A DNA stretch of 64,000 nucleotides. Source: Sipunculus nudus (lineage: Eukaryota > Annelida > Sipuncula > Golfingiida > Sipunculidae). The notes beneath the pieces are model-generated. The model saw nothing but the letters and a program-made list of their open reading frames with translations. It was not told where the DNA came from and made no database searches. The stretch is from assembly GCA_026874595.1 (NCBI GenBank), contig CM049322.1, positions 52,665,386-52,729,385 on the forward strand, in the 5' to 3' direction. The translations under genes were made by a program, and so were the position numbers. Positions 36,229 to 47,284 of the stretch are shown piece by piece. How positions within the stretch are numbered: position 1 is the stretch's first letter; each line of letters begins with the position of its first letter.

Positions 36229-36858
36229 CTAGAAAATGATATGTTATTTTTTATTTACTGACATCTTGAAAGTAAAATTATCCTTTTTTAAAACGCCTAT
36301 TATTCCAAAATTTCCCTTTGAATGTAATAAATACTATAGTGACGGCGTCAATTTTTGTGTTAAAGTAATACTGGCATTTACTAAGGTATATATGGCTCAT
36401 ATTTCCTAAACATGTATATCTTAAGAAGATAATTGAGTTATGTATTCTTATATAATATAATTAAAACAATAAATAATTCATCTCCTGTGAGTGGGAGAAA
36501 TGTGGATAATGAAAATAAAATCGTCTGTTAAGACATTTATTTTGAATCCACTTTCGCTAATGCACTAATTAAACTAATGGGTCTTCAAGGAACTACTATA
36601 AAGTGATGGTAGGAAATACCAGTAACTGTTCCCAGGAATTTTATATTTTGCAAGCAATTGCGCTTTTAGATATCGATTTAAATGCCATGTACAGCACATG
36701 CAAAGCATAAGCTTTAACAACAATGCGTCCCATATACCCTGGCTCATATGAACTGTGGATCTGGCAAATGATTTGATCGTTTAATTGGTACCTGCTATTA
36801 ATGAAGATTCATATTAGACTTGATGGAACCCATGTATATCACATAAACACACACGGTC

Positions 36859-36861
36859 ATA

Positions 36862-36928
<67 letters not shown>
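36859..36928. repeat. (TA)n microsatellite (unit 1)
   Basis: Occupies the same place in unit 1 as the tracts at 46371 and 57887 in units 2 and 3. Confidence 0.95.
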
Positions 36929-36930
<2 letters not shown>

Positions 36931-38045
36931 CAAGTCGATCGATCCAAACCCTTGAAAAAGTATTATAAATAATATAATTTTTATTTTCGAAGGCTTGTGA
37001 GCATTAAAGCCTTGTTGTTATTCTCTCGATATTGCCGAAATATTGCTAAGGTAATTATGTTAGATTTGTCTTGATTTGCATTAGTAGCATTTGCAAGAAT
37101 AAACATTTAAAGAATAAACCATATTGAAAAATAGGTTCTGCCGCCATTAGTGTGAATTATCCTGAGAGGCAAGGGTGTATGTACATATAACCCAGATAAT
37201 TCTGTCGTCATAAGTCGAAGGGTATGCCTTTATGTACATTATACAAAGATAAAACGCTGCTAGTTCAATCATTATTGTAAAAATAGCTTAATCTTCAAAA
37301 GTAAATATTAACTAGATAGTCGTACATCATAGTTATTACTACTAATTTGATCACAAACCCACGGTCGAATATCTTGGCAACATGTCTAGTTTTTGTTTCT
37401 TTCCATGCACACTTAAGCATGTATACGGTACAGCAAAATCGAAAACATTCATTTTACTAACTTTTATTGACGATCAACCCATTAAGGAATTTTTTTTATG
37501 CGCGCCAATAAACATGTATAAGGTAAAATTATATCGAAAACATTCATTTTACATCGTTTACACGAGGATTTACTAATTCAGCAGCTCACACACCTCAACG
37601 AGTTCACAGTGGCAATATGAGACTATAACAAGAAAAATCTATCGCCGGTTATGTGGATTTTTTATCGATTATGATCATATATTTTCTGAGGCAGAGGTAA
37701 GTGGGAAACAATTTCAAATTCGATTGAATATACTATGATGTTGGTTCTAGGTCTGGGTGGCTGTAGGTCATGGAAATACATTTGATTTTATCGAGACATA
37801 AATATGTGGCTGAACACAATTTAGAAGAAGCTCGCAAAAAATTACGGACTCAGTAGCTAATAAAACATACTAACACAGAAACAGAATATTCTATTACTTT
37901 TCAATTTTATAGTATTAATTTCTGTTTATGCATCAGGTAGACTTTGTCAATATATATGGAAGAAGATAAATATTAAGTGTGCCGTACTGCGTGATGAATA
38001 AATATCCTTTTTTTCTGACATAATCATTCATATGTAAATAATTGT

Positions 38046-38269
38046 CTAATTAAGGATAATGTCGATTTCACACAGCACTTCACGTTTAAAGTGACATTCG
38101 GTGTTATCCCATTTGAACAGGCGGTACTCCCACAGCTGCAGACATCGCCCTGAGGGGTCCACGATTGGTTCTCCCGGGGCCCAGTTCTCGTACTCCATTG
38201 GCTGGTCAGATGTCAGCCATGTCCAGTTGCCATCATTATCGTGATCATGCCCTGATGTCCACACATCGG
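38046..38269 (-). CDS. Lectin A exon 4 (C-terminal half of CTLD)
   Basis: Follows a TTTTATAG acceptor. Codes TDVWTSGHDHDNDGNW through NWAPGEPIVDPSGRC and KWDNTECHFKREVLCE to IDIILN and TAG. Contains the two C-terminal disulfide Cys pairs' partners and the divergent EPI motif. Confidence 0.9.
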
Positions 38270-39031
38270 CTATAAAAATATGTGCCTGATGAAGAAATCT
38301 TAAGATAGCTCACTTTTACATGTTATAATGTTGATGAAATAAAATTCTACTTAATCATGGTTCTATATATATAATGTTTAGTTAGTTGGACTTTCATTAC
38401 TACCTCAAGGCTGTTTCCCACTCTTAATGTACAACTCTAAACTGAATTTAGTTCATCCTTACATGTAACTGTATGGTGTCGCTTGGCTGTTTTGAAATGG
38501 CGATAAATTCAGGATTACGGGTTTTTAATCAGCCCTTATGATTTCCTGTTTATTATGAAGTCATCAGTGATCTGTTGGAATCCTCTTTCTCGATTAAAGG
38601 CCAAACACTCACACCCCTGGTTTGCCAGGCAGAAATTACTCAGCAGAATGATCACATGATTCGATAATTATGAGATGTGGCTAATTACAAGATGTCTTCA
38701 AGGAGTATACAGGGCAAACCAGGGGTGTGAGTGTTTGGCCTTTAAGATTAGACATAAATGTAACTAATGAACATAAAGATATGGATATCATGACAGAATG
38801 GTTGAAAGTAGATGCTCGCTCAGTGAATATTTTTTTTCTAATTAAGAAAGACGATGGCTGTAGTCTCATAAATGCTGAATAAATAGGTACCTAAACCCAT
38901 TTGGGTAAAGCTCAGACCTATCCGTATGAGTATAGCTAATTTCGTCCCCATTGGATTCTATCCGTTTAAGTATATTTTGGATATATGTATTATATATTTT
39001 GCAGATTCATGATTATATATATGCATAATTG

Positions 39032-39096
<65 letters not shown>

Positions 39097-39686
39097 ATTA
39101 TGTGTAATGAATCAAACGATTGTTAGCATCGTGTTGTCTATTTAGTTTCGTACGGCACTCTTCAGAACGGTATGACTGGCTGGGTTGTACGTTGAATATC
39201 TGGTTGTTCACTGCAGCTTGTCTGTACTTAGTACCTGTACAACGTGCCTTATCTGGATTACTTTTTGTGTTCAGTTTACGTAAGAGGAATTAGCGTGTCT
39301 ACAATTTGTTACAAGTTCACTGCGTTGGTTAAGTGTGGCCAGGTTTTGTTAACATCAAATGAAATATTTCTCCCACAGGCACAGGTTACATCTGTTAGTT
39401 TCTGGGGAATGTGCTTTTGGCTTTTCTGGGTATTCTCCTCTGTATTTTATATTTTCTCTGGATTACTCACAATGAGTAATCGTGATTAGGCACGTTGTTC
39501 TAAGCACACACACGCTCCAGTGAACAACCAGATGTTCAATGGAAAACCCCTCCACTCATACCGTTCTGAAGAGTGCCGTACAACGGTACGAAAATAATTA
39601 GTCAACACGATGCTTACAGTCGTTTGATTTCTTACACATGATATATATTTATACGCTTTGGTTATACCACCGAGCCTAAAAATAAC

Positions 39687-39745
<59 letters not shown>

Positions 39746-40971
39746 ATAGAGAGAAAGAGAGCAAGAATTAACAATACAGTTGTTTATTGTAACATGACGT
39801 CATAACCAAAGAACCCTTCACCACCCCAGTGTCAACTAACTTTAACATTTTAATCTGTTAAGAAGGGGCGAACACTCTTTTGTTTGTGCATTTTACTCTC
39901 ATTATAATAACACAGGAAGAATAAAATATTACTTTCTACTCCCTGATCAATCAACATATACTCAATGTGGAGCTGTTCCTTTTCTGTTTCGATGCTGACA
40001 AGACCGCTGTTATGTTTCCGGCAATTTCTTCCCGCCATCTCCCAGTCGGCCTTTTCTTTGAATAATTTGTAGCAAGTAGACTGGTACCCATACATGCCTA
40101 TTTGATTTTCTTTTTCAAAGAGGTAACCGAAGCCGTTTGGACACACTGTAAAAAAAGCCTAACCATTGTATTTGTTACCTTTAAATAAATTCTTTGAATA
40201 AAAGTCAGTTGCCTGCAAAGGGTTATCTTGTCCATGAAGTTTCAGGTTGACATATGAAAGGATTTTTTTTTCAAATTCTGTTCAAATTGTTATCGGACAA
40301 TTACAAATTAATTACTTTTCAAAAATAAATCATAGATCTCTCTGTATGCTTGACAGATATCTCTCTTAAACAATTTAATTTTTTTCCATTTTGTTCACAT
40401 CTAAAATATTTGTTAATTTTGAATTAAGAAACTAACTTTCAGGTGGGCGTGAAAATCACATTAATTATTTTCGACTCACAAATGATCTTAAACATAAGAA
40501 GACTCTAGATACCTGTCTTCTTTGTACATATTTTGTCTATAGGTACGGCCGGTAAATCTGGTGTCTTCGCTTCAAGAATACAGATGTTTTCAAACAACTT
40601 AGTACTGTTACATTGAAGACCAGTTTGTCTAGAACATATCTCCAGACATTCTTTTCTTGACATACGACCTTTGTGAACTCGTTTTATTTCTTTGTCACTT
40701 GCTGGTGGGTTTTTAGCCAGTGACCTTGGAACTATAAAATGATAAAATGTTTTATCAATTGAACAATCGAAACAATTTCCTTGTTATTAATTAACCAATG
40801 TTACCGATACCTTATCCTGGCATATAAAGCAATTAGTATATAGTACACGTTTAAAAATAAGCACGCTAATATGCTATCGAGATACATACGTTAATTTACT
40901 AATTTATATAGCATCAATGATTCATTACCTTGGAGCACGAGAACAGCGAATAATGAAAGCTCCAAAATCAT
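38046..40971 (-). CDS. Secreted C-type lectin A (signal peptide + PAN-like segment + CTLD), 232 aa
   Basis: Four exons joined in phase 1: 40971-40929, 40731-40513, 40145-39933 and 38269-38046 (43+219+213+224 = 699 bases, no stop until TAG). Residues 1-15 are a signal peptide (MILELSLFAVLVLQ). Residues 16-87 form a Cys-rich PAN/apple-like segment (SRKECLEICS...QCNST...NICILEA...ICTKK). Residues 88-232 form a long-form C-type lectin domain: CPNGF, STCYKLF, ADWEMAGRNC, GLVSIE, VWTSGHDHD, NWAPGEP, RCLQLW, KWDNTEC, VLCE. The EPN sugar/calcium motif is EPI here, and WND is WDN, so canonical calcium-dependent mannose binding is doubtful. All splice sites are GT/AG. A TATA-like box lies 65 bases before the ATG. 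It is a tandem paralogue of lectin B. A role in innate recognition or mucosal secretion is family-based inference. Confidence 0.85.
38594..38745. mobile_element. 144-bp hairpin MITE with TTAA flanks (Kolobok/piggyBac type)
   Basis: Inside intron 3 of lectin A, 29-bp perfect terminal inverted repeats (AGGCCAAACACTCACACC... at 38598-38626 and its complement at 38713-38741) are flanked directly by TTAA on both sides (38594-38597, 38742-38745). The same place in lectin B (about 48490, GATTACAATTAGAC) has no such block, consistent with an empty site. TTAA duplication with AGG ends fits Kolobok; piggyBac also uses TTAA. Confidence 0.8.
39034..39094. repeat. (TA)n microsatellite, left half of an interrupted tract
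   Basis: Perfect TA tract directly abutting the left arm of the hammerhead-bearing insertion. Confidence 0.95.
39128..39174 (-). ncRNA. Decayed hammerhead ribozyme (left arm)
   Basis: On the minus strand: CATACCGTT, CTGAAGA (39165-39159), GTGCCGTAC, GAAAC, TAAATAG, then ACAACACGATG. Relative to the right arm it lacks 8 bases of stem II and has GAC in place of the GTC cleavage triplet, but it keeps a better stem III (ACTA...TAG). Probably inactive. Confidence 0.5.
39557..39612 (+). ncRNA. Type I hammerhead ribozyme (right arm)
   Basis: All core elements are present in order: stem I 5' side CAT-ACC-GTT (39557-39565, with one A counted in the internal loop), conserved CTGAAGA (39566-39572; CUGANGA), stem II GTGCCG / CGGTAC with loop TACAA (39573-39589), GAAA (39590-39593), a weak stem III (A-TAATTA-G), cleavage triplet GTC (39601-39603), and stem I 3' side AAC-ACG-ATG (39604-39612) pairing GTT/AAC and CAT/ATG around an internal loop. 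An internal loop in stem I facing loop II is the known tertiary-contact arrangement. The short or weak stem III is typical of ribozymes in Penelope-like elements and retrozymes (family knowledge). Activity is uncertain because the GAAAC position 15.2 is A here. Confidence 0.6.
39690..39742. repeat. (TA)n microsatellite, right half of an interrupted tract
   Basis: TA tract followed by AGAGAGAAAGAGAGCAAG, the same right flank as the (TA)n(GA)n tract in lectin B. Confidence 0.95.
39933..40145 (-). CDS. Lectin A exon 3 (N-terminal half of CTLD)
   Basis: Acceptor TTTTTACAG, donor GTAATA. Codes VCPNGFGYLFEKENQIGM, YGYQSTCYKLFKEK, ADWEMAGRNCRKH, GLVSIETEKEQLHIEYM and LIDQGVE. 213 bases, identical in length to lectin B exon 3. 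Confidence 0.9.
40513..40731 (-). CDS. Lectin A exon 2 (PAN-like segment)
   Basis: Acceptor TTTTATAG, donor GTATCT. Codes PRSLAKNPPASDKEIKRV, HKGRMSRKECLEICSRQ, LQCNSTKLFENICILEA and KTPDLPAVPIDKICTKKT. Five Cys; the C-x3-C...C...C-x-L order is PAN/apple-like. PAN domains mediate protein or glycan contacts in secreted proteins. Confidence 0.85.
40929..40971 (-). CDS. Lectin A exon 1 (signal peptide)
   Basis: ATG in context GGACAGAATGA; codes MILELSLFAVLVLQ and ends in phase 1 at GTAATG. The start is the only ATG in frame and is conserved with lectin B. Confidence 0.85.
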
Positions 40972-41033
40972 TCTGTCCAACGGTCCAGGCTTTAATTCAG
41001 GTGCCTTCTTCTTCCAGGTGATCCCAGTTTATT

Positions 41034-41043
41034 AGTATAAATC
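41034..41043 (-). promoter_or_regulatory. TATA-like box of lectin A
   Basis: GATTTATACT on the minus strand, 65 bases upstream of the ATG, within a block (TTGACTTGATTTATACT ... ACTGGGATCACCTG) conserved in lectin B. Promoter role inferred from position and conservation. Confidence 0.5.
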
Positions 41044-42119
41044 AAGTCAACTCTTTTTAAATAACCAAACCATCTGATCACAGATGAGATTTTGTCGATT
41101 GCAGGTACCACTCTACCGTTAGTGTTGTCTGGAGCAATATGCTTTCACATACTTAAACATATACGTGCGTGTTGGCAGGGATGTCAGCTATAGCACACGC
41201 TATCCATGTGGTTCATATGAGATGCGTTTTAAAGCTCGTTTCTTCCATGCACACACTTTGTACCTGATGGGTTCTTTCACTGTTGTATTTATTTCTCTTT
41301 TTCATATAGGCATGTGTCACATCATCACTACAGCTAGGACAGACGACAATTGATAGGGATTAGATAAACATTATCTGGCTACTGCACCTTGTCGTTGCAA
41401 GTCATATTAACACAAAAAATATTATAATTTGTTTATGTTATTCCGTGTTACAAGAAAGTATTTGGAATAATTATAAACATGCAAATAATTCGGAAATATC
41501 ATACTATTGCGCTTGAAAGACTCAATCGCAAGGAATACTGATGGAATGTATTTTTTATTAAAAGGAAAATGTTAACCTATTATTAACCTACTATTATATT
41601 CTAGTGATGACAGGAAAAGGGCGGTTAGGTTTTAAAGAGGATTAATTGGATGAAAGTAGCTTACATGTAAATTTGAACTTAAAGATGTTTAGCTGGGGCA
41701 TGCAGAAAAGTTGCCAGTTTTCCAAATGCAGAAAGAATAACCATCAGGTACAACAGTGTACCTGAACAAAAAAGCATTGAAACGACAAAGAATTGTCAAC
41801 TTTCCCTTGTCCAACCGAATTGTAGGGATGGCAGTAGGGATCGTCTACTTTGATTAGGCAGTGTCTAATAACTTTCACGGCTCAACAAACCCATACCAGT
41901 TCTCTTCCAGTACAACACCTTCCCTAATACTGTTCAATAGCTCTGGTATTATGAAGAAGGATAGGTGTGGAGACAACACAATCTGTCCCAAATGTACACT
42001 CTGCCGATCGTGGCGAAACGCCATCTACCGGCGAACTAAAATGGTCCCACAGTCGGATATTTAATCTGCCTGGTATGTCATGAAAAGTAAGTAAGTGTTT
42101 TTTTATAAGATTATCAATT

Positions 42120-42300
42120 GTATGCATGATGAAATCAGCTGAGCGCTACAAAGTAGAAGGTATTGCGTTGTGCATTAGGCTATCCGATGTATGTATGATA
42201 ATCTAAGCTGCAGTGAATGTCAAAAATAAGCAAGTAAGAGGCTATGCATGATACGTTCAATATCATGCATGATGAAATCAGCTGGCGTGACTGCTATAAA
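42120..42300 (+). repeat. Two-copy repeat, period about 144 bp
   Basis: ATGCATGATGAAATCAGCTG occurs at about 42121 and 42265; the same pair exists in unit 2 (about 53585 and 53730), so it predates the unit duplication. Confidence 0.6.
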
Positions 42301-44035
42301 CGAGTAAATCTGTAGTTGTGCATAAAAATTTCCAAATTATCTATTTACCGCACCATACTGTACGCAAGCATTTCGAGACATCCCTGTGATCATTTGTGGC
42401 CTATCTATAATCTCCTGGTACCCCTTCCGTTGGGTCACTTTACCTTTCTTGAAACTGTACGTGATTGTTTGCATCCAGCGTCAACGTAACTAAGGATCAC
42501 TCTGTCTACTTAATGAGGATAAAGGCTAAAATACAGTAACCTTTAATTATTTTCCTACTATCCATTTTTCTTGTTTTGGTTATTGCTTTTAGTATTATTG
42601 TGTCACTTTTGTGTACAACTTAACTGATTTTTTCCCAGGATGTAGCTAGCAATGACTCAATGACTTTGCACCTTAACCTAAGTTTATCTATTTGCTGAGG
42701 GTAAAGGGCGAAAGATTCGTAATTTATCGAACTTTATCTGTTAATATTCCGGTAAATTATTACAGACAGGGGAAAGAGGTATAACATTCTATGGTATAAT
42801 ACCCTTACAACCATTTCTCCATATATCCTATGATATTCATGCGGAAATTTAAGAGATAGGCGTCTCGGCACTTTTTAGATAGCTCGCATATTTTTATAAG
42901 TTATTTGTTTAAAATCCTGACTTGTTTTTATTTTTATTCTACATCCACTAGGCAATCTGGCCAACCATTTCTAGAACCTGTCGCCGTATTAAAGAATTAA
43001 CCATTCCTTCTTTTGATAGTTTTTAGTTTAATACTACTACTACTCCAATTATTATTTTTAAAATTATTTTTATAGGTAGCTAGAGAGTTCCACCGTGTGC
43101 AAAGGGTCGTTACACTGCACTTACTTTTTGCAGCCATACAGTATGTTATATCGTGCATGTTACATTGGCAAGGACTGTGTTTCTGTAGTATATATCTTTG
43201 GACACATCCTTCATCCTGTCATTAACTAACTGAGAAGGAATCCTGTGACATGGAAGCATTTCAGTTTTTATATTATACAGTTATATATTAAGAAATATCT
43301 ATTACTCAAATGGTAGCGTTTGGTGGTCTGAAGTGTTCTTGGTGACTCAGTGAAAAAAAGGTAATATTGGAAGGGTCCCTACAAGCCACTCACATTGCCC
43401 CCCCCCCCCCCCAACCCCTCACGAATCGAATCCAGGCCGCTTGTGGAGAGAACCGAGGGTACTGCTACTGAACTGCATGTCCAGGATATACTAAAGGCAT
43501 GTTGACTGATTTTCAACAACAGAGGTCTGAATCCAAAGATGCATGAATTATAACAAATCTTTTGACGTAGATAAAGAATTTATGCTAACATTTGCACTAT
43601 AATATTAGTACATTAATGTGCCAATGAGCCCTGTATTGTTTTACGAGGATAAATTATAACACAGGCCGATTTCAAACAACATTAAAATATCCCTAGGTCT
43701 ATTATGATGAATATATTCTGGATAATCTTATTTAACAATTTATTTCTAACTCATAATGAAGCTTCGTGATAAGTGTGTAGCCATTATTGTTGTGATCACA
43801 ACACAATCTTTTTTTTTTAATTTACCCAGTATTTTGATAATACATACTACAAAAAACACCTACTACCACTGATTTGCACAACAACAACGGCCCACAACCA
43901 TAGCAAAAAAAAAAAAAAAAAATAGGGAGACAGCTGCGTCGACTGTGAACTTGAATTTGACACATTTTCCAAAAAACAAGATTGATGAGAAAAAAATAAT
44001 TTCAAATCAAGAAAAAAAATCCATTTATCATGGTT

Positions 44036-44218
44036 CTGGTTGTTTGCAAACCCTGAATATGTCAGAGTATCGAACATGCATGCATGAATAAAAATGCACA
44101 TCAATGCGCTGCATGTAACATCGTTCAATCTGGTTGTTTGCAAACCCTAAAAATGTTGGGATATCAAACCAAATGAACCAAAATGCAATTAAATGCATGT
44201 AACATCGTTCAATCAAGA
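44036..44218. repeat. Tandem duplication, period 94 bp, unit 1 only
   Basis: CTGGTTGTTTGCAAACCCT starts at 44036 and 44130, each copy ending ATGTAACATCGTTCAATC. Unit 2 has a single copy (about 55612-55700). Confidence 0.75.
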
Positions 44219-44382
44219 AGACACCAGAATAAACTGACACAACAGGAAATATGCCTTAACTCGAACATCCAAATATATAGTCCTTGAGATATTGTCTTAG
44301 ATATGAGCATGCATAACTGACTAGTACTGTTTGATAATAATATATCAACAATTTCCTTTTAATGGAGTGTTTAGAGTGTATA

Positions 44383-44385
<3 letters not shown>

Positions 44386-44435
<50 letters not shown>

Positions 44436-44464
44436 TATTCAAAATATATATATATATATATATG
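44386..44464. repeat. (TA)n microsatellite with interruption
   Basis: TA tracts separated by GAATATTCAAAA, followed by TATG/TGTG-rich sequence to about 44520. Confidence 0.95.
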
Positions 44465-45316
44465 TATGTACGTATGTATGTGTGTGTGTGTATATATGTA
44501 TATGTATAGATGTGTATATGTTTTTGTATTTATTTTATAGATATGCATAAATTGACCCTGAGTCTGCAATAAACATTATCAATCTAAAGACTTATTTTAT
44601 CGGTCATCACCAGGAATCAGCTGAGCAACCCGATAAACTGTATTTGACAACCTCCTTTGATTGCTTTCAATGTTTGTTACACCAGCGACACTACACCTAA
44701 ATGAATTGATTGCACTAGAATCTAACAAATATGTCATGCAAACTTTATAGATTCGAATGTCAATCCACATCAGAACCAAATATAAGCATCGGGTTCTTCT
44801 GATTTTTTTCTTAATTTGAAGCAATTATTATAAGGTTTGTATTGTTGTATGTTTCTGCACAACTTACAATGTACAACATATTCTTTCTTGCCTGGCACAG
44901 ATAGATGACCAGTTTTCACATCAACATTGACGAGAATATCAATTATATATCAGATATATCATGTGATACATGTGGGTACATTCACCATAATAAACAGGCA
45001 AACCTTTCGCATAGTTGCTTCTTTCAGAGATATGAGGACAATGTTTATGGGAAGGGGTGTTCAATAACCTAAACCGGACTTTTCTGGTTCTGTGTTTCTA
45101 ATCATGTTTGTGTCTGTTTCTGCTTAAAATTTTATAGAAAAGATAGTTGTTTAATATAAGGAAAGGTGGAAACAAGGGTGTGATCATCTCAAAAAGAGCG
45201 GTAAACACATGTTTTATGTGAAAAAAAAGCAGTCTGGTTTAAATGACCCAACTCGGTCATTTTACTCCATAAAAAGCTGGGTCGCTTGAGGAATACATCC
45301 AGAATAATTCGTGTGC

Positions 45317-45532
45317 CCTCTTTTCTGTAATATATTTTCTCGGCTGCAGCAACTGGTGAAGCAGCTTTCTTCAATTCATGAATACATTTTTTTGTAACCA
45401 GTAACACACTATAACACCGAAGAACATTTTGTCGTGCACACAACTCTAGACATTTCTTTCTTGATACACGGCTTATGCATACTTGTTTTATGTCTGTATT
45501 ACTGGCTGCTTGGGCTTTGTTCAACCTTGGTT
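45317..45532 (-). pseudogene. PAN-like exon D (open, but donor site lost)
   Basis: 216 bases with acceptor TTTTCTAG and an uninterrupted frame: EPRLNKAQAASNTDIKQV, CISRVSRKKCLELCARQN, LRCYSVLLVTKKCIHELKK and AASPVAAAEKIYYRKE. Cys spacing of the PAN-like core is kept (KKCLELC...RC...KC), though the last Cys (KIC) is now Y. At the place where A, B and C have GT, D has GC (GAGGGCACAC), a weak donor. No signal exon or CTLD exon partners it, so it is most likely a young pseudogene. Confidence 0.6.
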
Positions 45533-46367
45533 CTAGAAAATTATAAAGTTTATTTTTAACTAATATTTTAAAAGTAAAATCGTCCCTTTTCACATTGCTT
45601 ATTCGTATGCATTTATTCAAGTTAAATGAGCTTAACATTAAACATAATATGATTAACATTTCCAGAATATATATACATCTTACTAAGGTATGTATTCTTA
45701 TATAATACAATATATAAAGTAGATAAATTATTTCCTGTGGGTGGGGAAATATAAGTAAGGAAATCACCTCAACCATCTTGCTAGAATGTCCAGATTTAAT
45801 ACAGTTACTCTTTCCGTTGATTCCGACGTGATCAATAACAAAACAATACCACGCTTCTAATCAACCCAGAGAGGAAACACGACAGCGATGACATATCGCC
45901 TCTGAAGACATTTATTTTGAATCCACTAGCGCAAATGCACTAATAAAAATAATGGACATTCAAAGAATTTCTAGTAAGTGACGATATGAAAATATCAGTT
46001 ACTGTTGCCAGGAGTAATAAAATTACCAAGCAACTTAGCTTCCAGATATGCTTAAATGTCAGGCCCTTCAGAACCCAGCAACCCCCCCCCCCCCAAGTGG
46101 CATGAGGGTTTTGGATCTGGCATTTTATGTGATCGTTTAATTGGTACCTGCTATTTATTTAGATTTCCATTAGACTGTTTATGTCGCCCATAAAGATGAC
46201 ACATGTAATCAATGATATAACACACACAAAATAAAGTTTTAGTTGATACCAACACGAACTACAATAGGACTTTAGTCATGACAGTGATGTTTTCTTTATT
46301 TAGCAAACAACAAATGGCCGGGCGATGCCTTTTACGTTTCTTCATTATATAAATAATTGGTCCTCTA

Positions 46368-46370
<3 letters not shown>

Positions 46371-46407
<37 letters not shown>
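46371..46407. repeat. (TA)n microsatellite (unit 2)
   Basis: Counterpart of 36859 and 57887. Confidence 0.95.
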
Positions 46408-46410
<3 letters not shown>

Positions 46411-47284
46411 AAAATGAACATTTAAAGCATATACCCTTTGGAAAATAGGTTCTCATTTCATGAGTTTATAAGTTTATTGTAGGTATTCTTGACATGTAAG
46501 TCTGCTACCGCATCTCTTTATGCATTGTACACGGCACCATAAAAATTATTCACTTATAATGGTAAACCTAGGATTTCGCAATATCATGTCATTTCAGTTT
46601 TTCTCATTGATATGGCTTGAATTGTCACCATAAAATTGTGCATGTTTTCTATATTAGCGTATTTAAACGTAAAACAGTGCCAACACCCAACTTTCAAGGC
46701 CAATTTGAAGACATTTTGTTTATGTTAAGCAACATTAGCCTTAGATTTCAGACGGTAGTATCACAATGGAAAATCCGTTCCAAAGTCATTAACCAAGTTC
46801 CTATCTTTGTACATTTAACTAAGTTAATTAAGCAGTTTAAGTCGGAGGGTATGTAGATACGTATTATACAAAAATAAAACGGCTCCATTTAAATCATTGA
46901 AAAATCCATTAATCCACAAAGGTGATTACTAAATAGGATAGTCATATATCAACAAGTTATTAATACATAATTGGTCAAAACCTCACAGTGGAATATCTTG
47001 GCAACATGTCTATTTTTAATGCACACATAAATATCTATACGGTAAAGTAATATCGGAAAACATTTATTTTAACAAAGTTTATTTTAGGCTTGACTTTTTA
47101 AGCAGTTTTTCTATAAGCACAATTAAGGATGTATGCGGTAAATCAATATAGGAGGCATTTATTTTAAAAACAATTATTTTTGGATTAACTGATTAAGCAA
47201 TTCACATACCTGAACGGGTTCACACTGACAACAAGAGACTATTATGAGACTACAACAAGAGAAATATATCGCCAGTTTGGACGT

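Larger units (their letters stand above)
39095..39660. mobile_element. Inverted-arm element carrying hammerhead motifs, inserted in (TA)n of lectin A intron 3
   Basis: Arms of about 120 bp at 39097-39215 and about 39519-39650 are reverse-complementary with scattered differences (shared words CATCGTGTTG, CGGCACTCTTCAGAACGGTA, CTGGTTGTTCACTG). (TA)n tracts lie on both sides (39034-39094, 39690-39742). In lectin B the matching place is one (TA)n(GA)n tract (50934-51010), and the sequence after the right tract in A (AGAGAGCAAGAATTA-AATA) matches the sequence after the B tract, so the element apparently split a microsatellite. Two copies in head-to-head orientation, or a hairpin intermediate, would give this form. 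No protein is encoded. Confidence 0.7.
41060..45316. other. Intergenic part of unit 1, duplicated in unit 2
   Basis: No gene recognised. Blocks at 41860-42330, 43190-43260, 43480-44280 and 44560-45200 have diverged counterparts at about 53340-53770, 54650-54720, 54950-55750 and 56080-56740. A C15 run lies at 43398-43412. Confidence 0.6.

Noticed and set aside
41165..41353. Plus-strand 62-codon frame opposite the lectin A promoter
   Set aside because: No domain, no conservation of the frame in the matching region upstream of lectin B.
45900..45935. Hammerhead core (CTCTGAAGACATTTATTTTGAA), repeated in unit 3 at 57395
   Set aside because: GAAA is absent (GAAT instead), stem II cannot form, and there is no cleavage triplet.
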